In this document: in pieces, positions 6,120 through 11,644 of the stretch
How the letters are laid out: every line of letters starts with the position of its first letter
Position numbering within the stretch: position 1 is the first letter of the stretch
Assembly: GCA_945861915.1 (NCBI GenBank)
Contig: CAMAWK010000057.1
Span: 1-11,644, forward strand
Direction: 5' to 3'
Origin: Flavobacterium psychrophilum
GTDB taxonomy: Bacteria > Bacteroidota > Bacteroidia > Flavobacteriales > Flavobacteriaceae
Length of the DNA: 11,644 nucleotides
Position numbers and translations under genes: made by a program
Notes under the pieces: model-generated
Databases searched by the model: none
Seen by the model: only the letters and a program-made list of their open reading frames with translations
What the model was told of the DNA's origin: nothing

Positions 6120-7097
6120 ATGTCGCAAATCGAACCCATTTTACAAGAAAACAAAAACCGATTCGTAATTTTTCCTATCAAACACCACGATATTTGGGAG
6201 TTTTATAAAAAAACAGAAGCCAGTTTTTGGACAGCCGAAGAAATAGATTTATCCCAAGATTTAAACGATTGGAATAACAAATTGAGCGAAGACGAAAAAT
6301 ATTTTGTAAAACATATTTTAGCATTTTTTGCTGCCTCGGACGGAATTGTAAACGAAAATTTGGCTGAAAATTTTGTAAACGAAGTGCAATATGCCGAAGC
6401 AAAATTTTTCTACGGTTTTCAAATCATGATGGAAAATATTCATAGTGAAACCTATTCGCTATTGATTGATACGTATGTGAAAGACGAAGCTGAAAAAACA
6501 GAATTGTTTACCGCTATTGATGTGTTTCCTGCTATTAAGAAAAAAGCCGAATGGGCTTTGAAATGGATAGAATCGGATTCTTTTGCTGAACGATTGATTG
6601 CTTTCGCAGCCGTTGAAGGTATTTTCTTTTCAGGGAGTTTTTGTTCTATTTTTTGGTTAAAAAAACGGGGATTAATGCCAGGATTAACCTTCTCGAACGA
6701 ATTAATTTCTCGTGACGAAGGTGTTCATTGTGATTTTGCAGTGCATTTGCATAACCACCATTTAATCAATAAAGTACCAAAAACTAGAATCAGAGAAATC
6801 ATTGTAGACGCTTTAAATATTGAAAGAGAGTTTATTACCGAGTCGATTCCGGTAAGTTTGATAGGGATGAATGCTACTTTAATGACGCAATATTTAGAGT
6901 TTGTTACCGATAGATTATTAGTTGAATTAGGTTGTGAAAGAGAATACAATACTGCCAATCCTTTTGATTTTATGGATATGATTTCGCTACAAGGAAAAAC
7001 CAATTTCTTCGAAAAGAAAGTAGCTGAATATCAAAAATCGGGAGTGATGAATACCGATACAGAAGCACAGAAAATTAGTTTTGATGCTGATTTCTAA
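6120..7097 (+). CDS. nrdB: Ribonucleoside-diphosphate reductase class Ia, beta subunit
   Basis: The radical-generating subunit of aerobic ribonucleotide reductase. It holds a dinuclear iron centre and a tyrosyl radical that starts reduction of NDPs to dNDPs in NrdA. The full metal set is visible in 325 residues: Asp74 (AASDG), Glu105 and His108 (MENIHSETY), Glu166 (AAVEG), and Glu200 and His203 (RDEGVH). Tyr112, four residues after His108, is the expected radical tyrosine, so this is the tyrosyl-radical type rather than a Phe-substituted class Ic protein. Trp37 ([10 protein letters not shown]) and Tyr304 in the C-terminal tail sit where E. coli NrdB has radical-transfer residues Trp48 and Tyr356. 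The final ISFDADF should dock into NrdA. There is no N-terminal ATP-cone, unlike some flavobacterial NrdB proteins. nrdA follows after 153 bp and a large palindrome. Very secure. Confidence 0.97.
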   Translation: MSQIEPILQENKNRFVIFPIKHHDIWEFYKKTEASFWTAEEIDLSQDLNDWNNKLSEDEKYFVKHILAFFAASDGIVNENLAENFVNEVQYAEAKFFYGFQIMMENIHSETYSLLIDTYVKDEAEKTELFTAIDVFPAIKKKAEWALKWIESDSFAERLIAFAAVEGIFFSGSFCSIFWLKKRGLMPGLTFSNELISRDEGVHCDFAVHLHNHHLINKVPKTRIREIIVDALNIEREFITESIPVSLIGMNATLMTQYLEFVTDRLLVELGCEREYNTANPFDFMDMISLQGKTNFFEKKVAEYQKSGVMNTDTEAQKISFDADF

Positions 7098-7103
7098 TTT
7101 TTT

Positions 7104-7136
7104 AACCCAGTAAGGGTTTTAAACCCTTACTGGGTT
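7104..7136 (+). repeat. Near-perfect 33-bp palindrome between nrdB and nrdA
   Basis: AACCCAGTAAGGGTTT (7104-7119) and AAACCCTTACTGGGTT (7121-7136) are exact reverse complements around a single T, giving up to 16 base pairs minus those lost in the loop. It begins four bases after the nrdB stop codon. The following TAGTTTGTAATTATT is only moderately T-rich, so it is at best a leaky terminator. It may instead stabilise the nrdB 3' end or set the nrdB:nrdA ratio. No TAnnTTTG element lies between it and nrdA, which suggests nrdA depends on read-through from nrdB. It could also be a copy of a dispersed flavobacterial repeat. Confidence 0.8.
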
Positions 7137-7250
7137 AGTTTGTAATTATTACAATTAATCCAAAGTTACCAAGGGATTAGCTTCCCAAAAACCAAAACAA
7201 ATTCACCAAAATAGAGAAGGGATTTTCTATTTTAAAAAACCCAGAAGACT

Positions 7251-9683
7251 ATGTATGTAGTAAAAAGAGACGGTCACAAAGAGCCCGTAATGTTCGACAA
7301 AATCACGGATAGAATTAAAAAACTATGCTATGGTTTAAATGATTTAGTAGATGCTGTAAAAGTGGCAATGAGAGTAATTGAAGGATTGTATGATGGAGTT
7401 TCCACTTCTGAATTAGACAATCTTGCTGCCGAAACTGCTGCTTCGATGACCATTGCACATCCTGATTACGCCCAATTAGCAGCTAGAATTGCCATATCCA
7501 ATTTACATTCCAATACCAAAAAATCTTTCTCGGAAACCATGAATGACATGTTTCATTATGTAAACCCGAGAAATGGACTAGAAGCCCCTTTATTGTCCGA
7601 AGAAGTACATAAAGTAATTATGGAAAATTCAGAATTTTTGGATTCACACATAATTTACAACCGAGATTTTAATTATGATTATTTTGGTTTTAAAACCCTA
7701 GAACGTTCGTATTTGTTACGAATAAACGGAAAAATAGTCGAGCGTCCGCAACACATGTTGATGCGTGTTTCGGTTGGAATTCACTTGGGAGATTTGAAAT
7801 CGGTGATAGAAACCTATGACTTAATGTCGAAAAAATTCTTCACTCACGCTACGCCTACTTTATTTAATGCAGGAACACCGAAGCCACAAATGTCCTCTTG
7901 TTTTCTTTTAGCTATGAAAGACGATAGCATTGACGGAATTTATGATACGTTGAAACAAACTGCCAAAATTTCACAATCGGCTGGAGGAGTGGGACTTTCT
8001 ATTCATAATGTTCGCGCCACAGGTTCATACATTCGTGGTACAAACGGAACTTCCAACGGAATTGTTCCTATGTTGAGAGTGTTTAACGACACTGCTCGTT
8101 ATGTAGATCAAGGTGGTGGAAAACGCAAAGGAAGTTTTGCCATTTATATTGAAACTTGGCATGCTGATATTTTTGACTTTTTGGACTTGAAAAAGAATAC
8201 CGGAAAAGAAGAAATGCGTGCTAGAGATTTATTCTTTGCGATGTGGACTTCGGATTTGTTTATGAAACGAGTGCAAGAAGACGGACTTTGGACCTTGATG
8301 TGTCCAAACGAATGTCCAGGTTTGTATGATGTGCATGGAGAAGAATTTGAAAAAATGTATACGGATTACGAAAAAGCCGGAAAAGGGAGAAAAACCATCA
8401 AAGCGCATGAATTGTGGGAGAAAATTCTAGAATCGCAAATCGAAACAGGAACTCCTTATATGTTGTATAAAGATGCAGCCAATCGCAAATCAAATCAGAA
8501 AAATTTAGGGACGATTCGTTCATCGAATTTGTGTACCGAGATTATGGAATACACCTCAAGTGATGAAATCGCCGTATGTAATTTGGCTTCTATTTCTTTG
8601 CCGATGTTTGTTGAAAACAAACAATTCAATCACGAATTATTGTTTACTGTTACCAAAAGAGTAACTAGAAATTTGAACAAAGTAATCGACCGAAATTATT
8701 ATCCTGTCAAAGAAGCCGAAAATTCTAATTTACGTCATCGACCAGTAGGATTGGGTGTTCAAGGTTTAGCGGATGCTTTTATCATGTTGCGTCTGCCTTT
8801 TACAAGCGATGAGGCGAAGAAATTAAACCAAGAAATTTTCGAAACGCTGTATTTTGCAGCTGTAACCGCTTCGATGGAATTAGCCAAAGAAGAAGGACCT
8901 TATTCTACTTTCAAAGGTTCGCCTATTTCCGAAGGCGAATTTCAACACAACCTTTGGGGAATGAAAGACGAAGAATTGTCAGGAAGGTGGGATTGGGCAT
9001 CTTTGAGAAAAGAAGTGATGGAGCATGGAGTAAGAAACTCATTGTTGGTAGCGCCTATGCCAACGGCTTCGACTTCACAAATTTTAGGAAATAACGAAGC
9101 TTTTGAACCTTATACTTCTAATATTTATACCAGACGTGTTTTGTCGGGAGAATTTATTGTGGTGAATAAACATTTATTAAACGACTTGGTAGAACGCGGA
9201 CTTTGGAACGAAACCTTGAAACAAGAGTTGATGCGACAAAATGGTTCGGTTCAAGAGTTGAATATTCCGCAAGACTTGAAGGAATTGTACAAAACCGTTT
9301 GGGAAATGTCGATGAAAGATATTATTGATATGTCACGTCACCGTGGTTATTTTGTAGATCAATCGCAATCGTTGAATTTGTTTATGCAAAATGCCAATTA
9401 TTCTAAATTGACTTCGATGCACTTTTACGCTTGGCAATCAGGTTTAAAAACCGGAATGTATTATTTGAGAACCAAAGCGGCAGTAGATGCGATTAAATTT
9501 ACCTTGAATAACGACAAAAAAGCCGAACCTTTAGAAGTAAAAGAACCAGTGGTTACCGAACAAGTTTTGCAACCCATTGCTGTTTTAGACGAACCTACAG
9601 AAATGTCTTTGGAGGAATATCGAGCGATGATTGAATTAGCTAAAAACGCTGGACCAGACGAATGTGAAATGTGTGGGAGTTAA
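7251..9683 (+). CDS. nrdA: Ribonucleoside-diphosphate reductase class Ia, alpha (catalytic) subunit
   Basis: Catalytic subunit that reduces NDPs to dNDPs with NrdB; 810 residues. The N-terminus [21 protein letters not shown] begins an ATP-cone (about 1-90), the ATP/dATP overall activity switch. The barrel shows every expected active-site residue: Cys217 (MSSCFLL) and Cys443 (AVCNLAS) as the redox pair, NLCTE (426-430) with the thiyl-radical Cys428, Asn426 and Glu430, and Tyr737/Tyr738 (GMYYLR) as the radical-relay tyrosines. The tail ends DECEMCGS, a CxxC (Cys805, Cys808) that passes electrons from thioredoxin or glutaredoxin to the active site. Residues about 755-790 form a charged, Pro/Val-rich flexible linker to it. 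The protein is complete, with no inteins. A strong terminator follows. Very secure. Confidence 0.97.
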   Translation: MYVVKRDGHKEPVMFDKITDRIKKLCYGLNDLVDAVKVAMRVIEGLYDGVSTSELDNLAAETAASMTIAHPDYAQLAARIAISNLHSNTKKSFSETMNDMFHYVNPRNGLEAPLLSEEVHKVIMENSEFLDSHIIYNRDFNYDYFGFKTLERSYLLRINGKIVERPQHMLMRVSVGIHLGDLKSVIETYDLMSKKFFTHATPTLFNAGTPKPQMSSCFLLAMKDDSIDGIYDTLKQTAKISQSAGGVGLSIHNVRATGSYIRGTNGTSNGIVPMLRVFNDTARYVDQGGGKRKGSFAIYIETWHADIFDFLDLKKNTGKEEMRARDLFFAMWTSDLFMKRVQEDGLWTLMCPNECPGLYDVHGEEFEKMYTDYEKAGKGRKTIKAHELWEKILESQIETGTPYMLYKDAANRKSNQKNLGTIRSSNLCTEIMEYTSSDEIAVCNLASISLPMFVENKQFNHELLFTVTKRVTRNLNKVIDRNYYPVKEAENSNLRHRPVGLGVQGLADAFIMLRLPFTSDEAKKLNQEIFETLYFAAVTASMELAKEEGPYSTFKGSPISEGEFQHNLWGMKDEELSGRWDWASLRKEVMEHGVRNSLLVAPMPTASTSQILGNNEAFEPYTSNIYTRRVLSGEFIVVNKHLLNDLVERGLWNETLKQELMRQNGSVQELNIPQDLKELYKTVWEMSMKDIIDMSRHRGYFVDQSQSLNLFMQNANYSKLTSMHFYAWQSGLKTGMYYLRTKAAVDAIKFTLNNDKKAEPLEVKEPVVTEQVLQPIAVLDEPTEMSLEEYRAMIELAKNAGPDECEMCGS

Positions 9684-9707
9684 GTTAAAAAGAATATCAC
9701 ATATTTG

Positions 9708-9742
9708 AAAACAGTTATCATTTTGGTAACTGTTTTTTTTTC
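9708..9742 (+). terminator. Intrinsic terminator after nrdA
   Basis: AAAACAGTTATCA (9708-9720) pairs with TGGTAACTGTTTT (9724-9736) with one T-G wobble and a TTT loop. A T-run then continues to 9742 and on into TTCTTTTCTT. It lies 24 bp after the nrdA stop codon and should end the nrdBA transcript before the convergent lacI-type gene. Confidence 0.9.
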
Positions 9743-9777
9743 TTTTCTTCGTGAAGTCATAAAATCAGGTTTAAAAA

Positions 9778-10809
9778 TTACTTTTTGTCCTTCAAACTTG
9801 ATTCTCTTTCAATTACACTTGTAGCTAATTCTACAATTTTTGGTGTGAAAGGTTTTTCGCTTTTACGACAATTTATTTCTTCAAGGAGTAGTTCAAATGC
9901 AACAACTCCCATTTCGTAATTGGGTTGTTCAACAGTGCTTAATTTTGGAGAAACTACTTGAGAAACAAACCAATTACTGAAACCTATAATAGCAATTTGA
10001 TTGGGAACATCTATACCTTTCTCCACCAAATGCGACAAAACACCAATTGCGACTAAATCTGTTATAACAAAAATCCCATCAATATCAATATTTTCATCTA
10101 CAATTTGTTTGGCAAATGTTACACCTTGTTCAAAATCAATTCTTTCGCACGAAAACACTAATTTAGGATCAAAAGGAATATTATTTTTTTCTAAGGTTTT
10201 TTTGTAACCTATAAATCGATCAATAGAATTCTGGGGGTTTTCTAGACCACGAATGTGGGCAATTTTTCTGCACCCTTTATCAATTAAATGCTGTACAGCT
10301 TCCATAGCCGCTTTTTGGTCATTGATAATCACTTTTGAACTTGGGATCAATTTAGAAATTTTATCAAACTGAACAAAAGGAATTTCTTTATTGATAATTT
10401 CTTTAATATGAAAATCATTATTTGATTCGTTAGAAAGCGACATAATAATCCCATCTACTCTTTTGTTAATTAAAAGGGCGACTTGTTTTTTTTCTAATTC
10501 CAAAGATTCATTCGATTGAAGAATAATGACGAGATAGCCATTTTTTTCTGCCTCGGCAATGACACCATTTATCACACTCGAAAAAAAATGATGCACCACT
10601 TCAGGAATAATTAATCCAATCGTTTTAGACTCTTTGGTGCGTAAATTTACTGCAAAACTATTAGGAGTATAATGCAGCTCTTCAGCAAGCGCAATTACCG
10701 CTTTTCTGGTTTTATCACTTACATCCGAATAGTTTTTTAATGCCTTTGAAACCGTTGTAATCGATATCCCTAAGGCTTCTGCAATTTCTTTTAGAGTGGT
10801 CTCTTTCAT
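9778..10809 (-). CDS. LacI-family transcriptional regulator
   Basis: A 343-residue sugar-type DNA-binding regulator of normal family length. The LacI helix-turn-helix is TLKEIAEALGISITTVSKAL (5-24). The hinge helix follows at about 48-57 (TPNSFAVNLR, Leu56 in the minor-groove leucine position), then the periplasmic-binding-protein-like effector domain from KTIGLIIPEV (62-71) to ELATSVIERESS (327-338). In the common IxxxGFDN effector loop Asp is replaced by Ser (IIGFSNWFVS, 274-283). It is divergent from the TonB-dependent receptor gene, with two CGAAAACGNTTTNG operators between them; the nearer one lies where the -33 region of its own promoter should be. This suggests autoregulation and control of the receptor locus. 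A carbohydrate effector is likely, but its identity cannot be inferred. The start is fixed because the next methionine lies far inside the effector domain. Confidence 0.95.
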   Translation of the reverse strand: MKETTLKEIAEALGISITTVSKALKNYSDVSDKTRKAVIALAEELHYTPNSFAVNLRTKESKTIGLIIPEVVHHFFSSVINGVIAEAEKNGYLVIILQSNESLELEKKQVALLINKRVDGIIMSLSNESNNDFHIKEIINKEIPFVQFDKISKLIPSSKVIINDQKAAMEAVQHLIDKGCRKIAHIRGLENPQNSIDRFIGYKKTLEKNNIPFDPKLVFSCERIDFEQGVTFAKQIVDENIDIDGIFVITDLVAIGVLSHLVEKGIDVPNQIAIIGFSNWFVSQVVSPKLSTVEQPNYEMGVVAFELLLEEINCRKSEKPFTPKIVELATSVIERESSLKDKK

Positions 10810-10813
10810 TTAA

Positions 10814-10821
10814 CAAATATG
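10814..10821 (-). promoter_or_regulatory. Near-consensus -7 element four bases before the lacI-type start codon
   Basis: The minus strand reads CATATTTG, one base from TAnnTTTG, with only TTAA between it and the ATG at 10809. This is the same spacing as before the DUF3109 gene and implies a leaderless or nearly leaderless mRNA. Operator 1 begins 25 bp upstream, in the -33 region. Confidence 0.5.
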
Positions 10822-10845
10822 TGAATAAAAAATTAAATAAAAAAT

Positions 10846-10859
10846 CGAAAACGTTTTAG
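10846..10859. promoter_or_regulatory. LacI-type operator 1
   Basis: CGAAAACGTTTTAG is a palindrome with one mismatched pair and the central CG typical of LacI/PurR/CcpA operators. It lies 37 bp ahead of the lacI-type start codon, overlapping the predicted -33 region, and shares CGAAAACG with operator 2. Confidence 0.75.
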
Positions 10860-10866
10860 GTAATTT

Positions 10867-10880
10867 CGAAAACGATTTCG
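10867..10880. promoter_or_regulatory. LacI-type operator 2
   Basis: CGAAAACGATTTCG is a palindrome with one mismatched pair and CGAAA/TTTCG outer arms. Its centre is 21 bp from that of operator 1. It ends 34 bp upstream of the receptor gene's -7 element, so a bound regulator would sit beside or just upstream of the -33 region of that promoter. Confidence 0.75.
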
Positions 10881-10914
10881 ATGATAATAAATCTAAATTT
10901 AACACTTTTAAAAG

Positions 10915-10922
10915 TAGTTTTG
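10915..10922 (+). promoter_or_regulatory. Bacteroidota -7 promoter element for the TonB-dependent receptor
   Basis: TAGTTTTG is a perfect TAnnTTTG, 42 bp before the ATG at 10965. No TTG -33 motif is evident at the usual distance, where the sequence is TAAATTTAAC. A weak -33 element would suit a promoter that needs an activator. Confidence 0.65.
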
Positions 10923-10964
10923 ACAATAATAATTTAACTATTTAATAATCAAAAAATTCAAACC

Positions 10965-11644
10965 ATGAAAAAAATTAACTTATTGCTAAAAAGTGGGGTA
11001 TTTATTTTAGCATTGCTATTATCAAACACTACTTTTTCTCAAAATGAAACAGCTCCAATAAAGGACACTATTAAATCAAACAAATTAGATGAAGTAGTTG
11101 TAACGGGTGTTGTTAATCCAAAATCCAAAATCAAATCTAGTGTATCAATTACTACTCTAGATATTAAACAAATTGAACAATCAGCCCCAAGATCAACAGC
11201 TGAAATTTTTAGAACAATACCTGGAATTCGTTCAGAATCTTCAGGAGGAGAAGGAAACTCGAATATATCAGTTCGTGGTGTGCCAATCTCATCTGGAGGA
11301 TCTAAATATTTACAAATTCAAGAGGACGGACTTCCTGTGCTACTCTTTGGAGATATTGCATTCGCAACAGCCGATATATTTACAAGATTTGACGGAAACG
11401 TTGCTAGAATTGAGGCTATTCGTGGAGGGTCAGCTTCAACTTTGTCTTCCAATTCTCCTGGAGGAATCATCAACTTTATTAGTAAAACTGGTAAAAAAGA
11501 AGGTGGAACAATGACTACGAGCTTCGGTTTAGATTACAATAATTTTAGAACTGATGTAGATTATGGAGGTAAAATTGGTGATGGATTGTATTTTCACGCA
11601 GGTGGTTTTTATAGAGCAGGAGAGGGAGTAAGAAAAACAGGCTC
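10965..11644 (+). CDS. TonB-dependent outer-membrane receptor (3' part cut by right window edge)
   Basis: N-terminal 226 residues of an outer-membrane, TonB-energised transporter. MKKINLLLKSGVFILALLLS followed by NTTFSQ is a signal peptide with likely cleavage around residue 25. LDEVVVTG (about 42-49) is a TonB box, and the plug domain follows: SAPRSTAEIFRTIPGIRSES, then ISVRGVP, IQEDGLPV, ARIEAIRGG and SPGGIINFISK, the standard order of plug motifs. The barrel starts with GTMTTSFGLDYNNFR. The protein goes straight from signal peptide to TonB box, without the N-terminal carboxypeptidase-regulatory-like domain usual in SusC proteins, so it is more like a classical receptor. Divergence from a LacI regulator with paired operators suggests uptake of a sugar or related nutrient; siderophore or other ligands cannot be excluded. 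A different-frame open stretch inside it is spurious. Confidence 0.93.
   Translation, partial: MKKINLLLKSGVFILALLLSNTTFSQNETAPIKDTIKSNKLDEVVVTGVVNPKSKIKSSVSITTLDIKQIEQSAPRSTAEIFRTIPGIRSESSGGEGNSNISVRGVPISSGGSKYLQIQEDGLPVLLFGDIAFATADIFTRFDGNVARIEAIRGGSASTLSSNSPGGIINFISKTGKKEGGTMTTSFGLDYNNFRTDVDYGGKIGDGLYFHAGGFYRAGEGVRKTG

Noticed and set aside
6178..7003. Minus-strand open frames opposite nrdB (6178-6402 and 6725-7003)
   Set aside because: Antisense shadows of nrdB; no recognisable motif and no promoter or independent context.
7251..9683. Intein or inserted element in nrdA, a frequent insertion site
   Set aside because: The 810-residue frame is continuous with normal spacing of all catalytic motifs and no homing-endonuclease or splice motifs.
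11173..11514. 113-residue plus-strand open frame
   Set aside because: It lies wholly within the TonB-dependent receptor plug in another frame; the receptor frame has clear signal peptide, TonB box and plug motifs.

Overview
The window looks like chromosomal DNA of a Flavobacterium-like member of the Bacteroidota. The DNA is A/T-rich. Several genes are preceded by the Bacteroidota -7 promoter element TAnnTTTG, with no convincing Shine-Dalgarno sequences. The proteins (Bacteroidota-type aspartate kinase, DUF3109, class Ia ribonucleotide reductase in the order nrdB-nrdA, a LacI regulator beside a TonB-dependent receptor) have the flavobacterial style. The assignment comes from remembered family features and gene style, not from a search.

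Left part (1-2524, all on the minus strand): the 5' part of an aspartate kinase gene running off the left edge, a GNAT acetyltransferase, and a small TerB-like protein with its own intrinsic terminator. The 158 bp between acetyltransferase and kinase hold two repeat or hairpin elements: a four-fold 7-bp tandem repeat with an inverted partner, and a G/C-rich hairpin. Both look like dispersed repeats.

Middle part (2712-5861): a HupE/UreJ-like membrane protein and a dCMP deaminase form a tight plus-strand pair. It converges on a minus-strand set consisting of a MarC-family membrane protein, a 67-residue two-helix membrane protein and a one-domain flavoprotein related to thioredoxin reductase. 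A cysteine-rich DUF3109 protein is transcribed away from marC and appears to be leaderless.

Ribonucleotide reductase (6120-9683): nrdB (beta, with a complete diiron/tyrosyl set) and nrdA (alpha, with ATP-cone, active-site cysteines and C-terminal redox cysteines) are separated by 153 bp that contain a nearly perfect 33-bp palindrome. A strong terminator follows nrdA. With the dCMP deaminase (dCMP to dUMP, toward dTTP), the window carries two steps of DNA-precursor supply.

Right part (9778-11644): a LacI-family regulator is divergent from a TonB-dependent receptor gene cut by the right edge. Two LacI-type operators centred 21 bp (two helical turns) apart lie between them. This looks like the edge of a nutrient-uptake locus, probably for a carbohydrate.

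Most of the window is ordinary housekeeping content and I see no clear sign of a new system. The most informative items are the phased operators, two promoters placed for leaderless mRNAs whose start codons are well constrained, and the palindrome inside nrdBA. There is no gene-free stretch over 300 bp. No tRNA, rRNA, CRISPR array or insertion sequence was seen.
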